From Sphaerotilus sulfidivorans (lineage in GTDB: Bacteria; Pseudomonadota; Gammaproteobacteria; Burkholderiales; Burkholderiaceae_C), in assembly GCF_013426975.1 (NCBI RefSeq), contig NZ_JACCPY010000010.1, positions 56,900-120,899 on the forward strand: DNA of 64,000 bases, given 5' to 3'. The position numbers were made by a program, and so were the translations under genes. Position 1 is the first letter of the stretch. The number at the start of each line of letters is the position of its first letter. The notes beneath the pieces are model-generated. The model had not been told where the DNA came from, searched no databases, and saw only the letters and a program-made list of their open reading frames with translations. Shown piece by piece: positions 33,716 through 43,344 of this stretch.

Positions 33716-34948
33716 ATGAGCCTGCTCGTTGTCCAACTGCCCGACCGTCCGCGCCTGCATCCGCAGGCCCGCACGGCTGCGGCACCCGCACAGGAACTGG
33801 GCTGGGTGCTGAGTCTGGACGGCCGCACTGTCCAGTCCGAAGGCCGCTGCGCCGCCGCGCTGCTGCCCCAGGCAGGCACCACGGTGCTGGCCTGCGGTCC
33901 GGCCGATGTGGCCTTCCACCGCATCGACTGGCCCAAGGCGCCGCCGGCCCGGCTGCGCGCGGCGCTGGCCGGCCTGACCGAGGAGGCGCTGCTCGACGAG
34001 ACCGACGCGCTGCATCTGGCCGCCGCACCCGATGCGCGGGCTGGCGAGCCCGGCTGGCTGGCCGCGATCGACCGCGACTGGCTGGTGGCGCAGATCGGCG
34101 CGATCGAGGCCGGCGGCCGGGCGGTCGACCGGATCGTGCCGATGCTGTGGCCCGACACGCTGGCGCGCGGCCATTTCCATGTCGACCCGGCCGACGAACC
34201 GCCGCGCCCGCGCCTGAGCTGGGCCGACGCGCAGGGTGTGTCGACCTGGCCGGTGGCGGGCTCGCTGGCGCGCTCGCTGCTGCCCGAGCCGCTGCCGGGC
34301 GACACGCTGTGGACGGCCGAGCCGGCCGCCGCCGCGCCGGCCGAGCGCTGGCTGGGCCAGCCGGTGCAGGTCACCCGTCAGGCCGAGCTGCTGCTGGCCG
34401 CCGCGCAGAGCCCCTGGAACCTGCGCCAGTTCGAGCTGGCACCGCGCCACCGCGGTCTGGCCCAGCTGCGCGAGGGCTGGCGCCGCTTCATGACCCCGGC
34501 CTGGCGGCCGGTGCGCCTGGGCCTGCTCGGGCTGGTGCTGGTGCAGGTGGTCGGCCTCAATGCCTGGGCCTGGCTGCAGGAGCGCGAGATCCGCAGCCGC
34601 CGGCTGGAGATGACCCAGCTGCTGACCCGCACCCATCCGCAGGTGCGTGCGGTGCTGGATGCCCCGGTGCAGATGGAACGGGAGAACGAGATGCTGCGAA
34701 CCAGCGCCGGCCGCGCCGGCGACGGCGACCTGGAAACGCTGATGCAGGTGGCCGCCAGCGTCTGGCCCGAGGGCCGCCCGCCTCAGACCGTGGCCTTCGA
34801 GCCGGGCCAGATCCGCCTGGGCGTGCAGGGCCTGCCGCCCGAGCTGCTCGAGCAGATGCGCACCACGCTGGCGCCCGGCGGCTGGCGACTCGAGCCGGGC
34901 GCCGATCAGGTGCAGATCAGCCAGGCCCGCGGCGGAGCGTCCCGATGA
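33716..34948 (+). CDS. gspL: Type II secretion inner-membrane protein GspL
   Basis: The 410-aa protein has an actin-like cytoplasmic domain (about 1-255), which binds the ATPase GspE. A transmembrane helix follows (about 264-284, GLLGLVLVQVVGLNAWAWL), then a periplasmic ferredoxin-like domain. It is the structural counterpart of PilM plus PilN. Its stop overlaps the gspM start (ATGA). Confidence 0.92.
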   Translation: MSLLVVQLPDRPRLHPQARTAAAPAQELGWVLSLDGRTVQSEGRCAAALLPQAGTTVLACGPADVAFHRIDWPKAPPARLRAALAGLTEEALLDETDALHLAAAPDARAGEPGWLAAIDRDWLVAQIGAIEAGGRAVDRIVPMLWPDTLARGHFHVDPADEPPRPRLSWADAQGVSTWPVAGSLARSLLPEPLPGDTLWTAEPAAAAPAERWLGQPVQVTRQAELLLAAAQSPWNLRQFELAPRHRGLAQLREGWRRFMTPAWRPVRLGLLGLVLVQVVGLNAWAWLQEREIRSRRLEMTQLLTRTHPQVRAVLDAPVQMERENEMLRTSAGRAGDGDLETLMQVAASVWPEGRPPQTVAFEPGQIRLGVQGLPPELLEQMRTTLAPGGWRLEPGADQVQISQARGGASR

Positions 34949-35469
34949 GCCGCCCCGCCCGGGCCCCGGACGAGCGCCTCGGCGCGCTGATGCAGCAGCT
35001 CGCGCCGCTGCGCCAGCGCTGGTCGGCGCTGGCCCCGCGAGAGCGCCTGCTGGTCGGCGCCGCCGCGCTGGTGCTGGGCTTCTTCCTGCTGTGGAGCGTC
35101 GCGATCGCACCGGCGCTGCGCAGCCTGTCGACCGCGCCGGCCCGACTGGCCGAGGTCGATGCGCAGCTCGCCCAGATGCGCCGCCTGGCTGCCGAAGCGG
35201 GCGAGCTGCGTGCGCTGCCGCCGGTGGCGCCGCCCAAGGCCGAGGCCGCGCTGCACTCGGCCACCCAGCGGCTGGGGGCGGCCGCACGACTGCAGGCCAG
35301 CGGCGAGCGCATCACCGTGCAGTTCACCGCCATCGAGCCGGCGGCGCTGGCCGCCTGGCTCGACGAGGTGCGCAGCGCCGCGCGGGCCCGGGTGGTCGAG
35401 GCCCAGCTCGGCCGCAGCGGCAAGGGCTACAGCGGCAGCGTCGTGCTGACGCTGGCCGCACCGCGCTGA
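34945..35469 (+). CDS. gspM: Type II secretion inner-membrane protein GspM
   Basis: The 174-aa bitopic protein has a cytoplasmic N-terminus with WSALAPRERLLVGAAALVLG leading into the membrane helix (about 36-56) and a small periplasmic domain. It pairs with GspL in the inner-membrane platform. The ORF starts with an ATGA overlap on gspL. Confidence 0.9.
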   Translation: MSRPARAPDERLGALMQQLAPLRQRWSALAPRERLLVGAAALVLGFFLLWSVAIAPALRSLSTAPARLAEVDAQLAQMRRLAAEAGELRALPPVAPPKAEAALHSATQRLGAAARLQASGERITVQFTAIEPAALAAWLDEVRSAARARVVEAQLGRSGKGYSGSVVLTLAAPR

Positions 35470-35482
35470 CGAGGCCGCCCGC

Positions 35483-36409
35483 ATGAGCCGCCGCCCCGAC
35501 CTGCCGCTGCACTCCCGCCCCTGGCGCCCGACCTACCAGCCCAGCGTCGGCCCGCTGTCGACCTTCGACGATGCGCTGACGCGCTCGCGCACCGGCTGGG
35601 TCGCGCAGGCCCGCTCCAGCCGCCGCTGGGCGGTGGCCGGCGCGCTGACCGGCGCGCTGGTCACGCTGCCGCTGGTCGCGCCGGCGGCCTGGCTGGCCCA
35701 GGCGGTCAGTGCGGCCACCCGCGGCCATGTGCTGCTGGCCGATGCCCGCGGCTCGCTCTGGGCGGGCGATGCGGTGCTGGTGCTGACCGCCGGCCCCGGC
35801 AGCCGCGAGGCCATGGCCCTGCCCGGCCGGCTGGGCTGGCGGCTGAGCCTGGACGGCCTGGCCGCGCAGCTGACGCTGCGCCACGACTGCTGCCTGGGCG
35901 GCGAGCCACGACTGATCGTGCGCCCGGGCCTGGGCCGGGTCGAGGTGCGGATCCAGCCCTCGCCCGACAGCCCGGACGGGCGCATCGGCCAGTGGCCGGC
36001 GGCCTGGCTGGTCGGCCTGGGCACGCCGTTCAACACCATGCGGCCGGGCGGCGCGCTGCAGCTCGGCACGCAGGACCTGCGCCTGACCTGGGCCCGGGGC
36101 CGCTTCTCGATGGAAGGCAGCGCGATGCTGGAGCTGCGCGATCTCTCCTCGCGCCTGACCACGCTGCCCCGCCTGGGCAGCTACCGCCTGACGGTGCGCA
36201 GCGATGCGGCCCAGGCGGGCACCGCGCAGATCGGGCTCGACACCCTCGACGGCGCGCTGCAGCTCAGCGCCACCGGCAGCTGGGGCGCCGGCGGCCTGCG
36301 CCTGCGCGGCGAGGCCAGCGCCCGCGAGGCCGAGCGTCCCGCGCTCGACAACCTGCTCAACATCATCGGACGGCGCCAGGGCGCGCGGTCCCTGCTCTCG
36401 ATCGGATGA
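35483..36409 (+). CDS. gspN: Type II secretion system protein N
   Basis: The 308-aa inner-membrane protein has one N-terminal membrane helix (about 52-76) and a beta-rich periplasmic domain with VLLADARGSLWAGDAVLVLT and the cysteine pair HDCCLGG. GspN is an accessory platform component present in a subset of type II systems. The start lies 13 nt after gspM and its stop overlaps the gspD ATG. Confidence 0.88.
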   Translation: MSRRPDLPLHSRPWRPTYQPSVGPLSTFDDALTRSRTGWVAQARSSRRWAVAGALTGALVTLPLVAPAAWLAQAVSAATRGHVLLADARGSLWAGDAVLVLTAGPGSREAMALPGRLGWRLSLDGLAAQLTLRHDCCLGGEPRLIVRPGLGRVEVRIQPSPDSPDGRIGQWPAAWLVGLGTPFNTMRPGGALQLGTQDLRLTWARGRFSMEGSAMLELRDLSSRLTTLPRLGSYRLTVRSDAAQAGTAQIGLDTLDGALQLSATGSWGAGGLRLRGEASAREAERPALDNLLNIIGRRQGARSLLSIG

Positions 36410-38652
36410 CCATGAAGCCGTGCTCCCGCCCTCCCGTGCCGCCGCGCCTGCTCGCCGCCGCCCTGGCCGGCCTGACCGCGCTGGGCGGTCTCGCCCCCGC
36501 CTCCGACGCGCTGGCCCAGCAGGGCAGCCGCCGCGCGGCCGCCGCCAGCGCCCAGAAGGTCACCGTCAACTTCGTCAATGCCGAGATCGACGCGGTCGCG
36601 CGGGCGATGGCGGCGATCACCAAGCGCCAGATCGTGGTCGACCCGCGGGTGCGCGGCCAGATGACGCTCTACAGCGAGCAGCCGCTGACCGAGCGCGAGG
36701 CCTTCCTGAACTTCATGTCCGCGCTGCGCGGCCTGGGCTTCACCGTCATCGAGGTCTCCGGCCTGCTCAAGGTGGTGCCCGAGGCCGAGGCCAAGCTGCA
36801 GACCGGCACCGTCTCGGTCGGCCAGGTGGTGCGATCGGGCGACCAGATCCTGACCCAGGTCTTCAGCCTGAAGCATGAGAACGTCAACAACCTGGTGACG
36901 GTGCTGCGTCCGCTGATCTCGCCGAACAACACCATCAACGCCAACCCCGGCAACAACACGCTGATCATCACCGACTACGCCGACAACCTGCAGCGGCTGG
37001 CCAAGATCATCGCGGCGCTGGACACGCCGGCGGCCACCGATGTCGAGGTGGTGCCGGTCAGGCATGCGGTGGCCTCCGACATCGCGCAGATGGTGCAGCG
37101 CTTCGCCGACAGCTCGGCCGGCGGCACGCCCGGCGCGGCACCGGCCACCACCGGCGGCGCGGTCTCGGTGCTGGCCGACCCGCGCACCAACGCGCTGCTG
37201 ATCCGCGCGCCCAATGCCGCGCGGCTGGCGGCCATCCGTGCGGTCATCGCCAAGCTGGACCAGCCGCCCACCGGCGCCGAGGCGACCGGCAACATCCGCG
37301 TCGTCTACCTGAAGAACGCGGATGCCACCCGGCTGGCCACCGTGCTGCGCGCGGCCTTCAGTGCCGGCGGCAGCGGCGGCGGGGCGGGTGCCTCCGGCGG
37401 CCTGTCAGGCGCGGGCGGACTGGGCAGCAGCACCGCCGCCAGCGGCGGCGGGCTCGGCACGATGGCGGGCCAGAACGGCAGCAACGGCGCCTCGACCCAG
37501 TCGACCAGCCCGGTCAATGCCGCGGCCAGCCCGTCGACCGGCGGCTTCATCCAGGCCGATCCGGCCACCAACGCGCTGATCATCACCGCGCCGGAGCCGA
37601 TGTACCGCCAGCTGCGTGCGGTCATCGACCAGCTCGACGCGCGCCGCGCCCAGGTCTATGTCGAATCGATGATCGTCAAGATCGACGCGAACAAGACGGC
37701 CGAGTTCGGCTTCCAGTGGCAGGGCCTGCTGGGCAAGAACGGCGACAAGTACGGTCTGGTGGCCGGCACCAACTACGGCGCGACCGGCAACATCGTCAAT
37801 CTGTCGACGACGACGACCTCCTCGCTGAGCGCCACCACCACCGCCTCGAGCCTGCTGGGCAACGGCCTGAACGTCGGCCTGATCCAGGCGGTCAACGGCG
37901 TCTACACGCTGGGCGCTCTGGCGCGCTTCCTGGAGTCCGAGGCCGGCGCCAACGTGCTGTCGACGCCCAATCTGGTCGCGCTCGACAACGAGGAGGCCAA
38001 GATCGTCATCGGCCAGAACGTGCCCTTCGTCACCGGCAGCTTCACCGGCACCGGCTCGAGCAGCAACTCCACCAACCCGTTCCAGACCATCGAGCGCAAG
38101 GATGTCGGCCTGACGCTGCGCCTGAAGCCGCAGATCGGCGAGAACGGCACGGTGCGCATGCAGGTCTACCAGGAGAACTCCAGCGTCGTCAGCACCAGCA
38201 CCACCAGCGGGCCGACCACCGACAAGAGCGCGATCGAGACCACCGTGGTGGTGGACGACGGCCAGATCATGGTGCTGGGCGGCCTGCTCAAGGACGAGTT
38301 CGGCGACGGCGAGGACCGGGTGCCGGGTCTGGCCTCGCTGCCGCTGGTCGGCAACCTGTTCAAGTCGGGCTCGCGCAAGCGGGTCAAGACCAATCTGCTG
38401 GTCTTCCTGCGCCCGGTGGTGATGCGCACGCAGGCGGACGCCACCGCGCTGACGCTGGACCGCTACGAGGCGATCCGCGCCCGCCAGCAGACCAGCCAGC
38501 CGACGCCGTCGGCGACGCTGGGCAACATCAACGACTCGCCGGTGCTGCCGGCCCTGCCCGAACGACCGGCCGCCACGCCGTCGGCACCCATGGCGCCCAC
38601 AGCGCCGGCAGCGCCGCGGACACCGGCCGCCGCCAACGGCTCCCTGCCCTGA
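36406..38652 (+). CDS. gspD: Type II secretion secretin
   Basis: The 748-aa outer-membrane channel has a signal sequence (to about residue 38, ALAQQ) and the N0 domain ([33 protein letters not shown]). N1, N2 and N3 domains follow, then the secretin core with [36 protein letters not shown] and a closing [14 protein letters not shown]...[11 protein letters not shown] Gly/Ser/Ala-rich linker of about 45 residues (near 320-370) interrupts N3. A Pro/Ala tail follows the core. The ATG at 36406 overlaps the gspN stop; an ATG two codons later is also possible. Confidence 0.96.
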   Translation: MTMKPCSRPPVPPRLLAAALAGLTALGGLAPASDALAQQGSRRAAAASAQKVTVNFVNAEIDAVARAMAAITKRQIVVDPRVRGQMTLYSEQPLTEREAFLNFMSALRGLGFTVIEVSGLLKVVPEAEAKLQTGTVSVGQVVRSGDQILTQVFSLKHENVNNLVTVLRPLISPNNTINANPGNNTLIITDYADNLQRLAKIIAALDTPAATDVEVVPVRHAVASDIAQMVQRFADSSAGGTPGAAPATTGGAVSVLADPRTNALLIRAPNAARLAAIRAVIAKLDQPPTGAEATGNIRVVYLKNADATRLATVLRAAFSAGGSGGGAGASGGLSGAGGLGSSTAASGGGLGTMAGQNGSNGASTQSTSPVNAAASPSTGGFIQADPATNALIITAPEPMYRQLRAVIDQLDARRAQVYVESMIVKIDANKTAEFGFQWQGLLGKNGDKYGLVAGTNYGATGNIVNLSTTTTSSLSATTTASSLLGNGLNVGLIQAVNGVYTLGALARFLESEAGANVLSTPNLVALDNEEAKIVIGQNVPFVTGSFTGTGSSSNSTNPFQTIERKDVGLTLRLKPQIGENGTVRMQVYQENSSVVSTSTTSGPTTDKSAIETTVVVDDGQIMVLGGLLKDEFGDGEDRVPGLASLPLVGNLFKSGSRKRVKTNLLVFLRPVVMRTQADATALTLDRYEAIRARQQTSQPTPSATLGNINDSPVLPALPERPAATPSAPMAPTAPAAPRTPAAANGSLP

Positions 38653-38684
38653 CCCGAAGCCCGATCCCGCCAAGGAATCCTGCC

Positions 38685-40100
38685 GTGCGCCATCCCCTGC
38701 CCTATGCCTGGGCCAAGTCGCAGCGCCTGCTGCTCGAGGACGACGGCGAGCGCCTGGTGCTGTGGGCCGATGCCCAGGCACCGCGCGCCGCGCTGGCCGA
38801 GGTCATGCGCCTGCATGCGGTCGATGCGGTCGAGCTGGAGGCCTCCGAGCGTCTGGCCCAGCGCATCGCCCAGGCCTATGCCGGCGGCGAGTCCAGCGCC
38901 GCGGCGGTCATCGGCGAGGTCGAGAGCGCGGTCGACCTGAGCCGCATGATGCAGGACCTGCCCGCCGTGGAGGATCTGCTGGAAGCCGCCGACGACGCGC
39001 CGATCATCCGCATGCTCAACGCGCTGCTGACGCAGGCCGCCAAGGACGGCGCCAGCGACATCCACATCGAGCCCTACGAGCGCTCCTCGGCCGTGCGCTT
39101 CCGTGTGGATGGCACGCTGCGCGAGGTGGTTCAGCCCAACAAGGCGCTGCACGCGGCCCTCATCAGCCGGCTGAAGATCATGGCCGAGCTCGACATCGCC
39201 GAGAAGCGCCTGCCGCAGGACGGCCGCATCTCGCTGCGCATCGGCGGGCGCGCGATCGACGTGCGGGTGTCGACGCTGCCCGGCGTGCATGGCGAACGCG
39301 CGGTGCTGCGCCTGCTCGACAAGGGCGAGGCCAAGTTCTCGCTGGCCAGCCTCGGCATGCAGGGCGACACGCTGGCGCGCTTCTCGCAGCGCATCGCCCA
39401 GCCGCACGGCATCGTGCTGGTCACCGGCCCGACCGGCTCGGGCAAGACGACGACGCTCTATGCCGCGCTCGGCCAGGTCGACACCTCGACCACCAATGTG
39501 CTGACGGTCGAGGACCCGGTCGAGTACGAGCTGGCCGGCATCGGCCAGACCCAGGTCAACGCCAAGATCGACCTGACCTTCGCCAAGGCGCTGCGCGCCA
39601 TCCTGCGCCAGGATCCGGACGTGATCATGATCGGCGAGATCCGCGACCATGAGACGGCGCAGATCGCGGTGCAGGCCTCGCTGACCGGCCACCTGGTGCT
39701 GGCGACGCTGCACACCAACGACGCGCCCAGCGCGGTGACCCGCCTGACCGACATGGGCATCGAGCCCTTCCTGCTGTCGTCCTCGCTGCTGGGCGTGCTG
39801 GCGCAGCGCCTGGTGCGCAAGCTCTGCCCGCACTGCCGCAGACAGGGCGAGGACGGCCTGTGGCATCCGGTCGGCTGCGACCACTGCGGCCACAGCGGCT
39901 ACAAGGGCCGCACCGGCGTCTACGAGCTGATGACGGTCGACGAGCGGGTGCAGGCGCTGATCCATGCGCGTGCACCCGAGTCCGAGCTGATCGCCGCGGC
40001 GCGCGGCGCCGGCCTGCGCTCGATGCGCGAGGACGGCGAGCGGCTGGTGGCCGCCGGCATCACCTCGATGGAAGAGCTGCTGCGGGTGACGAGGGACTGA
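38685..40100 (+). CDS. gspE: Type II secretion ATPase
   Basis: The 471-aa cytoplasmic hexameric ATPase powers pseudopilus assembly. It has an N1E-like domain, a Walker [11 protein letters not shown], an Asp box ([20 protein letters not shown]), Walker B ([18 protein letters not shown]) and a His box ([12 protein letters not shown]). The zinc-binding part shows two CxxC pairs (CPHC and CDHC). A GTG at 38685 is the start because AAGGAA lies in front at good spacing. The N-terminal region is short, as in other betaproteobacterial GspE proteins. Confidence 0.95.
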   Translation: MRHPLPYAWAKSQRLLLEDDGERLVLWADAQAPRAALAEVMRLHAVDAVELEASERLAQRIAQAYAGGESSAAAVIGEVESAVDLSRMMQDLPAVEDLLEAADDAPIIRMLNALLTQAAKDGASDIHIEPYERSSAVRFRVDGTLREVVQPNKALHAALISRLKIMAELDIAEKRLPQDGRISLRIGGRAIDVRVSTLPGVHGERAVLRLLDKGEAKFSLASLGMQGDTLARFSQRIAQPHGIVLVTGPTGSGKTTTLYAALGQVDTSTTNVLTVEDPVEYELAGIGQTQVNAKIDLTFAKALRAILRQDPDVIMIGEIRDHETAQIAVQASLTGHLVLATLHTNDAPSAVTRLTDMGIEPFLLSSSLLGVLAQRLVRKLCPHCRRQGEDGLWHPVGCDHCGHSGYKGRTGVYELMTVDERVQALIHARAPESELIAAARGAGLRSMREDGERLVAAGITSMEELLRVTRD

Positions 40101-41326
40101 TGCCCGCCTACCGATTCGAGGCGCTCGACGCCAGCGGCAAGACCCAGAGCGGCCTGCTCGAGGGCGACAGCGCCCGCGCGGTGCGCGCGCAGCTGCGGGC
40201 GCGGTCGCTGGTGCCGCTGGAGGTCAGTCCGGTGACCTCGGAGAGCGAGGCCACCGGCAGCGGCGCGGGCGCCTCGCTGCTGCGCCGGCGGGTCTTCACC
40301 GCGACCACGCTGGCGGTCTGGACCCGCCAGCTCGCCGGTCTGGTGGCCGCCGGCCTGCCGCTGGAACGCGCGCTGACCGCACTGGCCGACGAGGCCGAGG
40401 AGCCGCGCCAGCGCGAGCTGCTCGCGCATCTGCGCGCCGAGGTCAATGCCGGCTCGCCCTTTGCGCGCGCGCTGTCCGGCGCGCCGCGCGAGTTCGACGA
40501 GGTCTACCGCGCAGTGGTGGCCGCCGGCGAGCAGAGCGGCCAGCTCGGCCGGGTGCTCGAGCGCCTGGCCGACGACCTGGAGGAGCGCCAGGCGCTCAAG
40601 GCCAAGCTGATCGGCGCGACGCTGTATCCGGCCATCGTCTCGGTGGTGGCGGTCGTGATCGTCATCTTTCTGGTGACCTATGTGGTGCCGCAGGTGGCGC
40701 AGGTCTTCGCCGGCAGCAAGAAGGCGCTGCCGCTGCTGACCAGCGCGATGCTGGCGGTCAGCGCCTTCCTGCGCCAGTGGGGCTGGGCGCTGCTGCTGGC
40801 GCTGATCGGTGCGGGCGCCACGCTGGTGCTGATGCGCCGCAACGAGGCCACCCGCGAGCGGCTGGATGCGGCGCTGCTGCGCCTGCCGCTGTTCGGCCGG
40901 CTGGCGCGCGGCTACAACGCCGCGCGCTTTGCCGGCACGCTGGCGATGCTGGCGGGCTCCGGGGTGCCGATCCTGAAGGCGCTGCAGGCCGCGGCCGAGA
41001 CGCTGTCCAACCGCGCGATGCGCGCCGACGCGATGGAGGCGCTGGTGCAGGTGCGCGAAGGCGCGCCGCTGGCCTCGGCGCTGGCGGCGAAGAAGCGCTT
41101 TCCAGGGCTGCTGGCGATGTTCGCCCGCCTGGGCGAGCAGACCGGCGAGCTGCCGCTGATGCTGCAGCGCGCCGCCACCCAGCTCGGCGCCGAGGTGCAG
41201 CGCCGCGCGATGCAGACCGCGACCATCCTGGAGCCGCTGCTGATCGTCGGCATGGGCGGCATCGTCATGGTGATCGTGCTGGCGGTGCTGCTGCCGATCA
41301 TCCAGCTCAACACCTTCGTCAAGTGA
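40100..41326 (+). CDS. gspF: Type II secretion inner-membrane platform protein GspF
   Basis: The 408-aa polytopic protein has two GspF/PilC domains, each with the FTRQLATLV-like motif (here AVWTRQLAGLVAAGLPLERAL) and its later repeat (AARFAGTLAMLAGSGVPILKAL). There are three transmembrane helices, the last at the C-terminus (VMVIVLAVLLPIIQLN). It couples GspE to the pseudopilus. The start overlaps the gspE stop by one base. Its 3' end overlaps the convergent diguanylate cyclase gene by eight bases. Confidence 0.95.
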   Translation: MPAYRFEALDASGKTQSGLLEGDSARAVRAQLRARSLVPLEVSPVTSESEATGSGAGASLLRRRVFTATTLAVWTRQLAGLVAAGLPLERALTALADEAEEPRQRELLAHLRAEVNAGSPFARALSGAPREFDEVYRAVVAAGEQSGQLGRVLERLADDLEERQALKAKLIGATLYPAIVSVVAVVIVIFLVTYVVPQVAQVFAGSKKALPLLTSAMLAVSAFLRQWGWALLLALIGAGATLVLMRRNEATRERLDAALLRLPLFGRLARGYNAARFAGTLAMLAGSGVPILKALQAAAETLSNRAMRADAMEALVQVREGAPLASALAAKKRFPGLLAMFARLGEQTGELPLMLQRAATQLGAEVQRRAMQTATILEPLLIVGMGGIVMVIVLAVLLPIIQLNTFVK

Positions 41327-43205
41327 AGCGCCGCACCTGGCGCTTGCCGGCCTGCTTGCCCGCATACATCGCCTGATCGGCGCGCTCGAGCAGCACGGCG
41401 ATGTCGCGCCCGTCGTCCGGCACCATCGCCAGGCCGATCGTCGCGCCGACGCGGCAGGGCTGGCCCGGCTCCACCTCGATGTCGGGCGCGATCGCATCCA
41501 GCAGCGCCTGCCCGAGCCGCAGCGCTGCCGGCTCGTCCGGCAGGCCGGCGGCCATCACGACGAACTCGTCGCCGCCGATGCGGGCCACCAGATCGGTCTG
41601 GCGCACCTGGGCCTGCAGGCGGCGGGCCACCTCGACCAGCACCCGGTCGCCGGCCTGATGGCCGAAACGGTCGTTGACCGGCTTGAAGCCGTCGAGGTCG
41701 AGCAGGAAGAGCACGGTCGCCTGGCCGGGCCGGACGCGTTCCAGCAACGGTCCGGCCGCCTGTTGCAGGCCGCGCCGGTTGAGCGCACTGGTCAGCGCAT
41801 CGGTCTCGGCCAGCAGGCGCAGGCGCTCGCCATCATGGCGCACCCGCTCGGCCGCGCGCCGCAGCGCGGCCACCCGCACGCCGGTGACCACCAGCCACAT
41901 CACCATCTCGGCCAGCGATGCGATCTGGAAACCGTGCAGCACCAGGGGCGTGGCGGGCAGCCGGCCGCTGATCAGCAGCGCCAGCACCAGCACGCCGGCG
42001 GTGTAGACCGTCCAGCCCGCCAGGATGTAGCCGGCCGCCGCATCGCCCTGACGCCAGCGCCGCCAGGCCAGCGGCAGCGCCAGCAGCGTCGGCAGCTGGC
42101 CCAGCACCTTGGCGATGCGCTGCCCGTCGCGATAGCTCAGCAGGCCGAGCAGCACCAGCAGCGCCGCGCCGGCGCACAGCAGCGCACCGATCTTCATCGC
42201 CCATGACAGCCGCGGCGACAGCTCCGCGATGGCCAGCGCCCGGTTGATGAACAGGAAGGTGCCGGTGATGCCCAGCAGCACGCAGACCGGCGGTATCTTC
42301 TCGGCCAGCGTCGGATATTCGCTCCACAGGTGCTGCATGCCCACGCCCTGGAAGGCGATCTGGAACAGCCCCAGGCTCAGCACGCTCAGGCCGTAGTACG
42401 CGAACATGCGGTCGCGCAGGCTGTACCACTGCGCCAGGCTGTACAGCAGCAGCGACAGCATCACCCCGGTCGCCAGCCCCTGCACCAGCTGCGCGCGCTC
42501 CTCGTGCAAGCGGTGCATCTCGGGCGTCATCAGCCACAGCGGCACGATCAGGCTGCCGGAGCTGCGCACCCGCAGGATCAGCTCATGGCGGCCCCGCTCC
42601 AGCCGCAGCGGCATCAGATGGGTGCGGGCCAGCAGCGGGCGCTCGCGGCCGGTCAGCCGGTCGCCATTGCGCAGCATCGCCACCTCGCGGCCGTCGCGCA
42701 GCACCTGCAGGTCCACCTCGTCGAGTGCCGGATAGGCCACATCCAGCAGCCATTCGCCGGCCGCCTGCGGGCCGATCTCGACCTCCAGGAAGAGCCAGAG
42801 CGTGCCGGCATGTTCACCGAAGTTGGCCAGGGGCACCGCAGGCCGTTCAGCCCGGTCACGCAGCACGCGGGCCGCACTGAAGTCGAGCGCGTGGCCATCG
42901 TCGCGCAGCACCTTCAGGCCGGACCACACCTCCAGCGCAGCGCCAGCGCGCGAGTCCAGCCGGAGCAGCTCCGGGGCTGAGGTCGGGGCCAGGGCGGCGC
43001 GCGCCGACGGCAGGCCGGGCACGCCAAACACACCAAGCAGGCCGAGCAGCAGGATCGTCCTCAGCAGCCGCGGCAGCCATGGCGGCCGCAGGGCTGCCGT
43101 CACGCGCCCTGCCGGTCGTCCTGCGATCGCCCCTGATCCCGCTGTCCTCGACATCTGCCCCACACACCCTCGTCGGCCCATGCCCCATCGCACCGCAGCT
43201 CGCAC
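41319..43205 (-). CDS. Membrane diguanylate cyclase with 7TMR-DISM sensor
   Basis: The 628-aa protein has an N-terminal signal or membrane segment and an extracytoplasmic 7TMR-DISM beta domain (about 90-230, with GTLWLFLEVEIG and ERGRHELILRVRSSGSLIVPLW). Seven membrane helices follow (about 240-440), then a GGDEF domain. The active-site motif is intact (IGGDEFVVM), preceded by LLDLDGFKPVND; no RxxD inhibitory site is obvious. It should make cyclic di-GMP in response to an external signal, perhaps a sugar or lipid. The start could also be at a later ATG near residue 9 or 18. It ends inside gspF. Confidence 0.88.
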   Translation of the reverse strand: MRAAVRWGMGRRGCVGQMSRTAGSGAIAGRPAGRVTAALRPPWLPRLLRTILLLGLLGVFGVPGLPSARAALAPTSAPELLRLDSRAGAALEVWSGLKVLRDDGHALDFSAARVLRDRAERPAVPLANFGEHAGTLWLFLEVEIGPQAAGEWLLDVAYPALDEVDLQVLRDGREVAMLRNGDRLTGRERPLLARTHLMPLRLERGRHELILRVRSSGSLIVPLWLMTPEMHRLHEERAQLVQGLATGVMLSLLLYSLAQWYSLRDRMFAYYGLSVLSLGLFQIAFQGVGMQHLWSEYPTLAEKIPPVCVLLGITGTFLFINRALAIAELSPRLSWAMKIGALLCAGAALLVLLGLLSYRDGQRIAKVLGQLPTLLALPLAWRRWRQGDAAAGYILAGWTVYTAGVLVLALLISGRLPATPLVLHGFQIASLAEMVMWLVVTGVRVAALRRAAERVRHDGERLRLLAETDALTSALNRRGLQQAAGPLLERVRPGQATVLFLLDLDGFKPVNDRFGHQAGDRVLVEVARRLQAQVRQTDLVARIGGDEFVVMAAGLPDEPAALRLGQALLDAIAPDIEVEPGQPCRVGATIGLAMVPDDGRDIAVLLERADQAMYAGKQAGKRQVRRFT

Positions 43206-43344
43206 TGTGATGCCGCATCGGCCGATGCAGTCAGCAGATCAACCCCCGCTTGCGGGAGCATCCCGGAGTGACAGGCCGTCCTGGCCTGCGGCATGCTTGT
43301 CTCCAGCGCAGGTTCCCGGATTCCCGGATCTTCAGGAGACTGAC

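Noticed and set aside
37360..37520. Possible tandem repeat DNA in gspD
   Set aside because: The repetition is due to Gly, Ser and Ala codons of a linker; no regular unit length is visible.
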